Below, in pieces: positions 1 to 11,337 of a DNA stretch of 64,000 nucleotides (position 1 is its first letter; each line of letters opens with the position of its first letter). This DNA is from Carya illinoinensis (lineage: Eukaryota; Streptophyta; Magnoliopsida; Fagales; Juglandaceae), in the NCBI RefSeq assembly GCF_018687715.1, contig NC_056757.1:6440001-6504000 (forward strand), in the 5' to 3' direction. The translations under genes were made by a program, and so were the position numbers. Below the pieces are notes generated by a model, which had not been told where the DNA came from, made no database searches, and saw only the letters and a list, made by a program, of their open reading frames with translations.

Positions 1-1037
1 AACCAATCACAAATCAGCAATCCAGGCAACTCCGTCCTCAATCCATTCGACCCCGGAACTCCTCGGACTCAGTCCGGAATCAACCAACCAATAGATAATT
101 TATTGTAAGATAAAAATATATTTAAATCTAAAAGTAGAGTTTGGAAAATACTTACAGCGCTATATGGTATTTTTTGAAAGCTCGCGGCGTTGCAAACGCC
201 GGAGAAAAAGCAACGTAATAGTATATTTTACACTTTGGCCGTGATTAATAAATTACCTACTTTCGAACGGGAACAAACTAAGACACAAAATTGATAGGGA
301 ATGGCCTTGAGATGTTTATGAAGCTAAAAGAAGTGAGCTTTGACCGTGGGCGGCGGTGGAAACGGTGGTGGAAGCGGAAAAAGGCCAAATTGGAGTTGAG
401 CTCATGGGAGGTGCTCCGGCAATGGATAGAGGCCGAAAATGGGTGGGTTAGGTTGGCAAGAGGTAGAGGAAGAAGTTGTGAAGAGGTGGTGGCCAGAAGT
501 GGAGCGATGGCACTGGAAATGGCAAAAAGCCGTGCGGCTTAGATGGGGCGTATGGGTTAATGGTGGCTTGGATGGGGTTGGGATTCAGTGGGGTGGTGCG
601 CTGGCCGGAGGGGAACCGAACGGCAGGGGTGGTGTCGACCACAACGGCCAGACGGCAGTGGGTCAGGGTGGGTCAAAAGATGGTGACAGGGAGAGGGAAG
701 AGAAGCAGCGCGTGGGAAGGGACAGGAAAGAAGAAGAAAAGAAAAAGAAAGAAAGAAGAAAAAGAAAAAGAAAAAGAAAAAAGGAAAAAGGGAAAAAGAA
801 AAAAGGGAAAAGAAAAGATGAGAGAAAGAAATGAGATCCAGTCCTCACTTCCGGAAACCAAAAATTGATCCGCCGAAAACAATTTTTAAAACATAAAACG
901 ACTAAAATAAATTAAACATCACATCAAATAAAATAAAATCAATTTAAAATACAATAATTTAAAATAAAAGAACTATTATATTAATTAAATTAAAAACACT
1001 CATTCAGTGAAAATACACGTAAAAGCGGGTCATCTCA
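1..1037 (+). mobile_element. LTR (TGTGACGCC family), 3' part, cut by window edge
   Basis: The sequence matches the 3' halves of the solo LTRs at 23058-24971 and 32463-34596 almost throughout. Shared landmarks are an early segment rich in CTCGGACTCAGTCCGG, a GC-rich middle, a purine-rich GAAAAG block at 715-830, and the terminal AGTGAAAATACACGTAAAA. The usual end (GGGTGTCACA) is degraded to GGGTCATCTCA. The 5' part lies outside the window. Open frames in it (for example 291-542 and 439-834) are not conserved between the three copies, so I treat it as non-coding. The right flank is the pararetrovirus relic. Confidence 0.85.
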
Positions 1038-1919
1038 ATATTGCTTTATTGTTTTGTGTTAAAATTCATGATGAATTACTATTATGCTCATGGTATTGGT
1101 TTTCATGATTGTTATGATTTAATTTTTCTAGAGTATAATACAAGACTTGAATTAAAACATTTAATGAAAAGAAAAGAGTGTCTTAAAGAAAAACAATGGT
1201 TAATGAGACAAGATTATAATTTAATGATGAATAAATATCATGTATATTAAAGTAGACAAGAAGCAATAGAGATATGGTAAGATCATTGTGACTGCCTAAG
1301 AGTGGAATTTAAAAGTATAAAAAACCATCTAAGCATTCTTGCTTTTAAAAAAAAAAGAAAAAAAGAATTCACTAATACAGATTTTTAAGAACGATAACCT
1401 ATATAAAAGAAAACGAAGTATATTGGGAGTCTTATGTTAGTAAGCCATAAAAATCAGTTGGTTAGCCCATCTATGTTGGAGAAGCTTTAAAGGTGGTCCC
1501 GGTAGTGTTCTCTCAAGATCTTGATCTACTTATTTCTCTTTGAATATAAGAAATCTTTGCTTTAAAAACCCGTCTCAATGAATTCTTTATTTAAATATGA
1601 TGAATCCACCACTAACATACCTATAGAATCTGAACCTGGTAATATTAACCAATAAGACTATAGTATAATAGACATGGAAAGAAATTTACAAGACTGGACA
1701 ATTCCTAATGTTTCTAAAAATCAAATATACAAACAATCTACTTTCTCTTCTAAATCAACATTTCTTACTAATTATACTATTAAAACGGTAGAAAAACTAT
1801 TAATTTAAATAATGATTATGAATCATTACATTTATTAACGAAAAAAACTATTAAACATCATAAGGAACAAAAATATTCCTTTATACATATTAGATTAGTG
1901 CAAGTAGCTATAAAATCAC

Positions 1920-2335
1920 TAACCAGAAGCAGATTAAATGCTTGAGTACTACTCTATCTAAGAGACGGAAGACATTATAATTTCTATAATTCATAACTCG
2001 GCATGGTTGAATCTAGCTTATTTAAGGACCAGTTTATTTTAATTGTTATCCTAATTATTTACTTTTATTATTTGATACTAATATTTTACATGCTTTAATA
2101 TTAAATGTAAAAACGAATGGTTATTATATGATGAGAGGATCACATCATTTAACTCTAGTATATAGAATTCATTATAAATGAACGAAAACAACATTAGAGC
2201 CACATGCTCTTATTAGAAGCCCAAAAGGCTATGTATTATTATTACAATCTAGCACACCAAACTCTGGTATCCAAATTCTTAAACAAACTAATTGGAATCA
2301 AATTACTCTACGTAATACATGGTAATTAGAAAATA
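1920..2335 (+). pseudogene. Movement-protein-like segment of the pararetrovirus relic
   Basis: One reading frame gives a segment containing SHHLTLVYRIHYK, then a stop (TGA at about 2178), then a segment with ALIRSPKGYVLLLQ and a tryptophan near its end, followed by another stop. Spacing and composition resemble the 30K-type movement protein of plant pararetroviruses, which opens plasmodesmata for cell-to-cell spread. At least two internal stops and upstream frame breaks show it is dead. The assignment is from pattern recognition. A plant gene carrying a movement-protein-like domain is an alternative source. Confidence 0.5.
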
Positions 2336-3292
2336 TTATTCCATTACCTAAAATAGAAAATAATTCTAAAGACGATTTAGATTATATAGATAAAAACAAC
2401 GGGCGGAATAGTCCAAATTGCTTTCCAACCCTTTAGAAAATCATTTTCCTAGTCATATTATTTATCTCCAACACCCTATAGTTATCATACACCTAGATCT
2501 GCACTCACTTCAATTTCAGAAATAGATCTCAAAATTTTGACACTAGATCTCAAAATTTTGACACTCAAATCTGAGAAGTTATTCTTGAAAATATTATTGA
2601 TATACCAAAATATACTATTAATCATCCTAATATATCATCTACCTCTTAAAATCCCCAACAAGGAAAAAAACATTCTTCTCCAACATATTCACTAGTAGTT
2701 GAAGATGATACTCAAATATTCACCCTCAGTAAATAAGAATTTAAAATTAATAACAGTATCTTAAACAAGATTATATGAAAGAAGAAAATAAACAAAAAAA
2801 ATTAACATTTTTCTCCACTTTCACAAAAATAGAAAGAGATTATGTCTAAATAAAATATTATGAGTACTTAGAAAGTGTACAAATTAATATACATTTCTTT
2901 GCATAGTTTGAAATATATAAATCAAACCAATTATCGACATTAAATAGGACAAATAATCAATGGATTAAGGAAAATAATAATCAAATTCTCTATGAAGAAT
3001 ATCCCCCTTTTGAAGCCATTAAATACAATCCAAGAAATACTCAAGTATTAGCTTCTCGAATAAAAAAATATAATTCCATACAAGAAAGTAAAAAATACTG
3101 ATAATATAATTCAACTAAATAATTATACTAATCTATATTTAAAAACAATAAGTAAACAATTAGAAAGAACTGAATCAAAATATCTCCTATTAATCCCACT
3201 ACTAAAGAAACAAAAGAAACTCCTTTATTTATTCCATGTGAAATTCCACCTCACTTAAAAACAAATTTTTCTAAAGCTAAAGATGATTTATT

Positions 3293-3412
3293 ACAACAAA
3301 TCTCTAATAAATTTGAAAAATTAAGTATTAATATTGCATTAAAGACAATTTATTAGAACAAATCTCTAATAAATTAGAAAAATTAAGTATTAATATTGCA
3401 TTTACTTCATGA
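3293..3412 (+). repeat. Imperfect tandem duplication of about 60 bp inside the relic
   Basis: The segment containing AACAAATCTCTAATAAATT, GAAAAATTAAGTATTAAT and ATTGCATT occurs twice back to back, starting near 3295 and near 3356. A shorter 21-bp tandem duplication (AGATCTCAAAATTTTGACACT) lies at about 2524-2565. Both look like replication slippage after the virus copy became non-functional. Confidence 0.8.
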
Positions 3413-3686
3413 AAATCTCATATCAATGTATTAAATAAAATAGATGCACCTGATTTATCTAATTTTGAAATTAATAATATTGAAAATCAATTTAAAAATT
3501 TACAAGTAAATAAAATTAATTTCTACTAAAATATTAGGGAAAAAAGTTCAATTTAAATTTATGTTTCCCCCAATTTCAAAAAAAAAATTAATGCTTTAAA
3601 ATAAGTTTATTGAGTAAGGAAATTAATATTTTAACTAAAAATAAGATTAAAAGCAAATCACCATGGAGTTGTGCCGCCTTCTATGT

Positions 3687-3920
3687 CACTATAAGAAACC
3701 TGGTATGTTCCAACGCTCAAAATTGTCGCAAATACACCCAATAATCGTTGAAATTGATCATTTCAGTGCTTTCTAATTCGCTACATATTTGACGAAATTA
3801 AGGCATCATTTCTGATTGATTTCAACAATAGGCAAAAATCGCTGGGACAAATAATATTACCAGAGGTTTTTTTCATCGCAAAGAATCAAAAAATCGCTGG
3901 GAATGGTGTGACATGTAGTG
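3687..3920. mobile_element. CACTA-type MITE (234 bp)
   Basis: The left end reads CACTATAAGAAACC and the right end ACATGTAGTG, so both termini are CACTA-type inverted repeats. Subterminal copies of a CGCTGGGA / AATCGCTGGGA motif occur near the right end. The flanks are TGT and TTT, a possible 3-bp target duplication with one mismatch; En/Spm superfamily elements duplicate 3 bp. It sits exactly at the break in the pararetrovirus relic. It has no coding capacity. Confidence 0.55.
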
Positions 3921-3939
3921 TTTTTAATTTTGTACCGTA

Positions 3940-4080
3940 CTAGTTGGAATATGCCGTATCGTCCACTGGTCCGTACATAAATTGTACCTATTTTGTACCG
4001 GTCTAAATACCGACTGTATCAGCCGATATTTCGGCCTGTACCGGACTATGTACCGGCCCGTTCCAGCCGGTATTTCGGCC
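3940..4080. repeat. GTACCGG-rich short-motif region
   Basis: Variants of GTACCG, TACCGG, GGTACAAA and CGGTATTTCGGCC recur many times on both strands within about 140 bp. Dense short motifs of this kind are typical of subterminal regions of plant class II elements. I cannot identify matching element ends, so the family is open. Confidence 0.4.
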
Positions 4081-4154
4081 TTCACTTTTTGTTTTTTCAT
4101 TTCTTTAAACTATAAGCTCATTTTTTGACCCCCAATTTAGACCAGTCTATTTAT

Positions 4155-4196
4155 AATTTATATATATATATATATATTTATATATATAATTTATTC
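4155..4196. repeat. TA-rich microsatellite
   Basis: An interrupted (TA)n run broken by short TTTA spacers. It is too short and AT-rich to interpret further. Confidence 0.7.
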
Positions 4197-5479
4197 ATAT
4201 ATCGACTATCCCAAAACAGTACCGATACTGAAATCGTTCAAGTGCTTTGACTGGAAGGGCATCTGATACGGTATTCAAAATATTGGTGACATATTTACGG
4301 ATAAATCGTTGAGAAAGATCAATTGTGGCAATATAAATCGTTGCAATAGATGTATAAATCGCTAGAAATGACGCGCGATCTAAGGCAGGGATCCGTTCTC
4401 TTCGTTGCAGTTGAATTTTTTTCCTACGCATAGAAATCCCTGGAATAGAGAAATTGTGACAATTTTAGAGCTATTTCCAGCAACTAAAAATCGGCGAAAA
4501 TACTCAATTACAAAATTTAAAAGAAAAACTACTACTAAAACTGTATTCAGTAGTAATTTTATGTGGTTCATAGAGCAAATGTCATAGAGATGCAGTTCTT
4601 TCTTCCCATAAAATGAGAGACCCTATCCAAGCACCCTCAAGACTTATTATACCAGAGAAAAAAAAAATTAAAACTTAATATCCAAGGAGAACAGATAGAG
4701 AAATTGAGCAATTATTATTTAATCCAGCTGTTGGCATGATTTTCTTAGCATCATGCCAACTTAGAGCGTTATGTGTTGAAAAAGAAAGAGATTTATTTGC
4801 AAGACAGCCACACTGCTGACATGAAACAAACTTACAAAAGGGGATAAAAATATCCCCAGAAGTATGTTGATCATCAATTAAATAAATATGGTGGAAGATA
4901 GCCACGCTACTAACATGAAACAAGCTTAAATAAATAAATAGTAAGTAACCCTCATGAATTCTTCCACCTCAGAGCTCAAGGGTGCACCACCAGAAATTAT
5001 TAGTCTAATCTGACCACCTAATCTGTCTTTGACTTGAAAAGAATTGACATAATGAAAGACAGTCAGGAAGTGGGGGGAACCTGATCTTCATAAGCTATAG
5101 GTCTTATAGAATGCAATGTAACAAGATAACATGCAAGCAAGAAATGCACAAGGACAGTAGTCAAAGCATGCCTGAAATACATTACAAAACTCAAGAGATG
5201 CATAAAGCTGATAAAGCAAGCTGCAATACATGGAAAGATAAAGATGGCAGCAGCAGCAAAAAAGAGACAGGAGATGGCACAGCTGAGGAAATGCATGGCT
5301 GCACACAAAGAAGTATGAGGGACACGATGCATAAAGTTGCCTTTTTGCATACTGTGCAAAAAAGTTCTGAATTGATGCTGATAATTGTGTAGATAATCAA
5401 AAGTTAGTTTTTTCAGTTTCCTGCTTTTGTTTATTGTTTTTGATTTGTATTATATTTATGTTAGTTAATTGTAATATTT
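4197..5479. other. Unassigned intergenic sequence
   Basis: No supported gene. 4290-4370 has several AAATCGTTGCAA / AAATCGCTAG motifs, like the subterminal motifs of the CACTA-type terminus at 38977, so part may be a degraded class II element. About 4590-4830 on the plus strand keeps a fairly long coding-like frame (containing NPAVGMIFLASCQLRALC) with one stop after the lysine run. I could not assign it to a family. It may be another piece of the upstream pararetrovirus. Confidence 0.4.
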
Positions 5480-5691
5480 TTGGTATGCTTATTTTTTTTA
5501 GCGAACTTGTATTTAAACAAATTCTGGTACTTAGTTAACCAACTTTAATTATTTTGTTGTGATCTTTTAATGTACACTTGTTGCATGTACACACACTTAG
5601 CACTTGGTGATGGGATGCGTGACCCATGTTGTCATCATCCCCGACGCCTCGATTTTCATGTGTCCGTACATGGGGGACGGGGGCGTCACAA
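5480..5691 (-). mobile_element. Inverted 5' fragment of the TGTGACGCC-family LTR
   Basis: Read on the minus strand, the fragment starts at 5691 with TGTGACGCCCCCGTCCCCC and follows the LTR starts at 23058 and 32463. It includes the GATGATGACAACATGGGTCAC segment and the GTGCATGCAACAAGTGTAC-like stretch, then fades at about 5480. Only the first ~210 bp of the LTR remain, and it borders a LINE fragment. Confidence 0.75.
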
Positions 5692-5699
5692 TCAAGCTG

Positions 5700-6352
5700 T
5701 CACTTTCCATCACAAGCTTTGAAATTCCTATTGAAGCACATAATTGCAGCCTCTAAAAATGGCTAAAAGTTCTATGGCTTCTGTGCCGACTATCTCATCC
5801 TCAGCTTTACTTGCAACCATAAGAACATTTCCTGAAGCATCTCGTAGAACAGCACTAATACCTATTTTCTCCAATTAAGCAAAAACTGCACCATCAACAT
5901 TCAACTTTAAACAATCAGGTGTAGGAGGTTTCCACCTATAATGTTGTTTGAGTTGGACCCGAGATAGATGCTTCACTTTATCATAACTACTCAGCATACT
6001 CAAAGCAGCATTATCAGCTACTTGTTTTGGACGTAGTACAATCTGTTCATGCACATATTTATTTCTCCAAAAGCAAAAGCTCCAAATCAAAGCAAAGAAA
6101 ATAGACAGCTTATCATGTAGCCTCCTTTCACATAGTTGTAGCGCCATCTCCAAAATTGACATTCTTTTATCAATAGGTAAGCAAGGTAAATACAAACCCC
6201 AAATTTCCTTAAGAGAATCAAAACTAACCACAGCATGAGTAAGGTCCTCAAACTTTGACAGACAGAACTTGCATGTTGCATCAGATAGAACATGTTTCTG
6301 CACTAACTTTTGTCCAGTAGGCAGTCCGTCTTTACAGGCACGCCATGCAAAG
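5700..6352 (-). pseudogene. LINE ORF2 3' fragment (zf-RVT and RNase H regions)
   Basis: Read from 6352 leftward, the first part matches the zf-RVT region of plant L1-type ORF2 proteins: an AWRACKDGLPT-like start, then CKFCLSKFEDLTHAV with paired cysteines. It is followed by the start of an RNase H (RVT_3) domain, KPPTPDCLKLNVDGAVFA. After an in-frame stop near 5876 the RNase H part continues (GISAVLRDASGNVLM). Upstream EN and RT domains are absent, as in a 5'-truncated insertion. No poly(A) is clear on the left, where it meets the inverted LTR fragment. Confidence 0.7.
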
Positions 6353-6353
6353 A

Positions 6354-7463
6354 TTTATATCCTCATGTTTGAGTCACTTTGTTTCTTTTTGTTCTTGAAA
6401 CATTTGGTCTAACTCGAATAATTTTCACATTAATTAGTCTTCTTCATTGCCCTCTAACCTTTCAAAGGTCAAGCGACCACGTTTCTATTGGTCAACTAGG
6501 GTTTCTAAATGTGAAGAGTAAATCATTCCATGAAGTTTAACAGTTTCTCATGTCATACTTGCATTGCCTACCTTTTCCATAAAAAATTTGATTAGTAACA
6601 CCTTACACTGGTCAAGAAAGGATCTATCGTATCATTGACTTGTTACATATGAATGTGAAAAAGTACCTGATAATATAGGAACATATATATGTTTCTTTAC
6701 ATACGATTTTCCATGTCATTAATTCTATATGTTAATTTCCACCCGAATATTTAGTTTTGAGAACGATTAGTCACTAGAATGTCAAACAACCAAAGTCAAC
6801 TTGACTGTATATGTATGATATCATCCCATTTGTCTCTGAAACTTAGTTGCACATATTCACTTGGTGACTTTTTCCCATCGTTGTAGTGGATTGCATGATA
6901 TAAATTCTGGGTCACTCACTGATTTCACATTAATCCATTTTCATAGAGTGCTGTTTGTCCCTAAGTTCAAGTACCAGTAATTGTAGTACCATTTTGAAAT
7001 TACTCTCCTATGCATATATTATGGGATGACGTATGGAACTAGTCCTTAGTTGTCACTTGATTCTCCAGTTTATTCACAATCTAATAGATCTATCACCTGC
7101 GTACTCTAAGCTGCTAGCAGTGATAGTTCCCAATCAGGTTGCCCTTTATGTATTCCAGTACTAGTCCATACTAGAATTTTGAGAAACCTCCTCAAGATAT
7201 AGCAGTTGTAATTTGATAGATTCTTATTTAAAATGTTCTGGTCGCATGACCTTCCACTTAAGCATTACTATATGGATTGTCTTGTTGTTGTTTCTGCATC
7301 TATGGTGTTGAAAACTCAAGAGGGATTGACAATCTGCAATCTCAAGAGCAAGAATTGTGTTACAGCATATGAATTCATCGTAAAAGAGGATTTGGGTTGT
7401 GTTGGGATTGTGGAGCCCCCGGCCCTCACTTGTGATTTGGCGGTAGCCGTGACTCTAAGGATA
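6354..7463 (+). repeat. R1 repeat, copy 1
   Basis: A 1.1-kb stretch that aligns nearly end to end with 29138-30245, and over its last ~220 bp with 37847-38066. Shared landmarks are TTTATATCCTCATGTTTG at the left, GGGTTTCTAA near 6500, and GACAATCTGCAATCTCA near the right. The 77-residue frame at 7233-7466 is not preserved in the other copies, so I do not call a gene. R1 marks the left part of the larger duplicated segment. Confidence 0.8.
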
Positions 7464-8933
7464 TAGCAAACTATAGGAAATTATATTTTTATTCAATGGA
7501 GTAGGTTGTGATTAAGCTAAGTTGAGAATAGTTTTGTAATGATTTTTGAAAATTTTAATGGTTCTTGAGATTGATCTTTGATTACTACCGGTTTAAATGC
7601 TAGTTGGAGTTGAGGTAAGGAGTCTTCAAATATCTGTCGACTCGTGGAAGTATACAGATGCACATTTATTGCTAGTCGAGACGTAGAGACTTTGTTTAGA
7701 TGGGTATATCATGGAAGACTGCAAGGATATCGTCGCTTTAGAGTTGATTGTTAGTATAGATTGTGGGCATGTGTAAGAGTTGACAAAATGATTTGAACTT
7801 TTGACCAATATTTCATTTTGTTTATTTATTCTATTTATTTATTTTTTGGAGTGTTAATTGCTTCTTGCCCAACTTGATGAAACTCTTTTGACGATTCGGT
7901 TGGTATTTCAACAAGGGTATCTAGAACTATTTTGACGAATTGATAGATCAAATTTCAAATTCTTCATTGCAAATTTCTCCTCTCCGATGCAAATTAGAAA
8001 CTTTCTTGTTCATTTGGTGAGGCACACCTTTTATGCCAAAGTGTGACTTCATGTATTAGATTGATTCTCTTCATCGATAGAAATTATATGATTAGTAAAC
8101 TCCAACTCTTGACGCCTTTTGTGGTTTTGACCTACTCCTCGAAACCACTCATTTCCAACCGCACAACTTTATTCGTCACATGAGATTGATCCGGTGTATG
8201 AGTTTCGAAGTTCTTAGATCACCGCTTTTAGTGTAAAAGCAAAGCCTTGCCTATTGTTATGGCAATATTTGATTTATGCAATTCGATGTGTTAGGGTTGA
8301 TTGGTAATGCTATGCCAGCATCAATCGCGAATGTATTTTCAAGGACCAATGCTTTTGGCTAAGGACTCATGAGGCAATCTAAAAATACCTGTGAGAGTTC
8401 ATGGTTTTGAGAGACGAGTCTATATTTCCATAAAAGTGTGATAAGAGTGTTTTTAGTAGGAGTTGGGCTGGATTAGACTCAAGATTGATATATGTAAGAG
8501 GTTGTAGCTTTAGGCATTTCTGTGAAGTTACTGGAGTGCGCAGCAGAAGATTGGTACATTGTCAAATCTGATTTGAGATCAAATAGGAATTAAATTTGTA
8601 GATATTAATGTTAGCATTAGAGGATACTATTAGGTGACCGAAATTTTCAATGCAAAAGAGACTTGGAGGTTGACGCTTAGGCATCAATTGGGAACAACGC
8701 AGTCGAGACTGCAAAGGTATAAAGCATTAAAATCTTTGGGTGTTGTAAAATATGCCTGTGGAATTAGAGATTCTAGATTGCATGATTTGCCTTGGGACAC
8801 TAGACGTTGTGTGCCATTGGAAGAACAAGGTATGATCATAATGGAAGAATTTATAGAGGTAATTTATGAGCCATTTGGGAGTAATTCTAGTCAACTAAGC
8901 AGGATTGAAATCTTGTCTTAAGGGCGTGAAGGA
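7464..8933. other. Unassigned sequence, possible decayed Ty3 internal region
   Basis: No confident gene. The only notable open frame (8634-8921, plus, 95 codons from an in-frame ATG) gives a basic protein without a family I recognise. It ends a few bases before a TGTAACACCC motif at 8934, the usual start of a plant Ty3-type 3' LTR. The frame and its surroundings could therefore be the tail of a decayed internal region. Confidence 0.35.
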
Positions 8934-10960
8934 TGTAACACCCTGACCCAAAATTATTATAGATGAGGAATGGATAATTTTATTGGGCATAAATTAAGTT
9001 TAATGAGCGATACTAGATTGAGCTCAGGAATTATTATTTATTGAGGTTGGCTCGGAAATTATAATTAGGCATATATGCCTAAGATTTTATTTTTAAGGCC
9101 AGTTAAGGTTTATTAGATAATTATGAATAGGCCACGAGCATAGTATTTATTGTGATGGATGATAGAATTCTATTGGGCTCAATAGAGTTAAAGCCCATTT
9201 ACTATCTTTTTTGGGGACCTAAATCCATAAATTTGGATCTAGCCCATGTATGTATGTGAGGGGCCAACCCAAGACCTAAAACCATTGAAAATCCCAACCC
9301 CCACCCAAGATTCAAAAGTATGTCGTTTTGGTCCTGGGATGTCAAACCCTAATACCCCGTCCTCATTTTCCTCTCTTGTCCTCTCTCTCTTCCTCCTAGT
9401 CGCCCAACCTTTCCCCTCTCCATAGATTCTCTCCCATTTTCTTTCTCCCTTTACCAATCCCACTTCTCTCTTTGCCAGCCCCTTCTCATGGTGAACCCAA
9501 CAAATCCACAAGCACAACATGCCAAGCTACCTTTAAGTATGGTTTGGTAACAAAAAATTTTCATCTCAAATTCAAAATTCTCATCTCATCATTACAATTT
9601 TCTCAAATCCCCATACAAAATATAATAAATAATTCAACTTTTTCTTAACTTTTTCAAATTCTAAAACAATAATAATATTAAAATATAATATTTTAATATT
9701 TCATTTTAAACTCAAAATTTTTATCTCACTTTCCAAGCAGAACCTAATAGCAGTGTCTTAGACCTCTGACACCACGTATTGATGGCCTATCTCTCCTCCC
9801 GTAGATCTCTCTCTTTCTCTCTCTCTTCCACTCGATTAGGGCTCCACCATCATCCACCATTTCAATACATGCACACACCGTCGTAGATCCTCACCTTTAG
9901 CTCACCCTTCGACCACCACTCTCACACCTACACTCTCTCTTTTCCATTCTCAAAAGGGCAAGACCGTTTGTGTTCGAAAACCCTAGCTGCAACCATATCT
10001 CCACTATGCTATGCCACCCATAGGGGGCTCTCCTCTCTCTTGGACTCACTTCTCCCATAGCTCTCCCTCCTCTCTTTCTTGCTCTCCCTTTCTCTCCCCT
10101 TTCACCCTCTCTATTTTAGCTCCCTTGCGGGCACCACAGTCGCTAGCCACCACACCTCATCACCACTCATCACTAGAGCTCCTCTACTTCTCTTTCATTT
10201 TCCCCTGCCTCAAATACTATCCCCATCTCTCTTACTCTCTTTGTGAGCACTGTCGTGCCCTATCTCCAGCTCGTGAGTCATTGTCGTGGCTTTACTCTAT
10301 GAACCACTACCACAGCAAATCTAGCAACCCCCACCATCTTTGCCACCTCCTACTAACTCTGTGCATCCTTCAAGCCCTGTCATGCATCACATGTCTCACT
10401 TCCCTTTCTGACCTATATTACTTCATCCTCGAGACTTTAGATTCTCGACTAACCAACCACCGCCATCCCTTCCCTGTAGCTGCTTTCTCAACCACATGAA
10501 CTTACCATAGGTTTAGAATCACAATTGTTGCTTTTCAAAGTCATGGAGTAGTTATCACAAACTATCCACACATTTGAACCATGGTCCATCAACACCCCTA
10601 CCTGTGTGGCCATCAGTTCACCTACTAACGACAACACTCTTGACTAGAAACAGACTTAGGATGCTTGAATCATTTAGAAATCCTACCTCCATGCTATAAG
10701 TGGTTCTTGACCTACTTTGAAATATCTTTAGTTGGATTTGTGAAATTGTAAATTAGGCTCTATGGTTGTGATCCAAATAATTATGTAAAGTGTTGGGATT
10801 GACATGTTGCACTGGTTGTGAATCTATGTAGTGGTTGAGGGTCCCTTTGAAGGGTTGTGATAAAATGTGTAGTTGCGATGTGTTTAATGTGCCATGTAAG
10901 GTGTTGGGATAAAATGTGTAGTTGTGATATGTCATGTAAAGTGATATGTTGGTTGAGATT
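8934..10960 (+). mobile_element. Degenerate LTR-like block (TGTAACACCC start)
   Basis: It begins TGTAACACCCTGACCC, has an AT-rich first part, then a pyrimidine-rich TCTCTC tract (9360-9440 and 9790-9840), then a long CACC/CTCC-rich tract to about 10500, and finally a GTTGTGG/GTGTTGGG-rich tract. The block at 46144-48000 has the same order of composition. I cannot locate its 3' end (TG...CA) or target duplication. The open frame at 10011-10499 is a low-complexity product of the pyrimidine-rich tract, not a gene. A MITE is nested at 9541-9744. Confidence 0.45.
9541..9744 (+). mobile_element. AT-rich MITE (GGTTTGG family), copy 1
   Basis: It starts GGTTTGGTAAC and ends CAGAACC, giving imperfect terminal inverted repeats. 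The interior has repeated TTCTCATCTCA and CAAAATTC motifs. It matches the reverse complement of 34963-35149 over most of its length, including CATACAAAATATAATAAAT. The same short sequence with similar ends at two unrelated sites supports a mobile element. A hAT-like origin is plausible but the target duplication is unclear. Confidence 0.75.
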
Positions 10961-11337
10961 GTTGTTGGTGTTTATGAAACTTATAAAGGCTTATGATTTT
11001 GTTTATGATTGGTTTATAAATGGTATAGACAGATTTTGATATATTGAATGGAGTTGTAAGGGAAGTTGAAAAGCTTGATGGTTCCCAAATAATGGACAGA
11101 CTGAGGTATTGGGTAAACTTTCTTAAAGAAAAACTCCATCTTATAATGTTTTCCAAAGAAATAAATATTTTATGTAACATATGTAGAGGAATGATGAATG
11201 CATTAATGAAAGCCTATATTAGTATATTTTTACAGTATGAAGTAATGCTTATCGAGTATTTGACTCTTTTTTTTTTATGTGTGCCCCACCTAGGAATGAA
11301 ATGAGTACGAAGTGTCAGGACAAACATGGGCTAAGAA
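10961..11337. other. Unassigned spacer before the rDNA-containing block
   Basis: No supported gene. About 11239-11290 (a GAAGTAATG start, a T-run, then GTGCCCCACC) matches 38462-38515, which indicates that the segmental duplication extends left of the rDNA relic. The 82- to 86-codon frames here overlap on opposite strands and have no recognisable family. Confidence 0.5.

Larger units (their letters stand above)
1041..3686 (+). pseudogene. Endogenous caulimovirid (pararetrovirus) relic
   Basis: This is an AT-rich stretch with no long open frame, but translation between frequent stops and frame changes gives virus-like segments in order. There is a lysine-rich helical piece (1041-1250), a movement-protein-like piece (about 1920-2335), lysine-rich pieces of unclear domain (2600-3540), and at 3640-3686 the short segment that introduces the caulimovirid reverse transcriptase (SKSPWSCAAFYV or close). 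I see no zinc knuckle and no aspartic protease motif between the movement-like part and the RT start, so that part is probably deleted. Homology stops exactly where a CACTA-type MITE begins. It cannot encode a protein. The family call rests on motif recognition, not a search. Confidence 0.6.

Noticed and set aside
291..868. Open frames in the GC- and purine-rich part of the LTR (also at 24530-24802 and 33952-34387)
   Set aside because: The frames differ in length and sequence between the three LTR copies and are lysine/arginine/glutamate runs from the GAAAAG block.
8634..8921. 95-codon open frame as a real gene
   Set aside because: No family recognised, no promoter or splice context, and position next to an LTR-like start suggests retrotransposon remnant.
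10011..10499. 162-codon serine/proline/leucine-rich frame
   Set aside because: It arises from a CTCC/CACC-rich tract inside an LTR-like block; no start context, no domain, and the corresponding tract at 46690-47600 has different frames.
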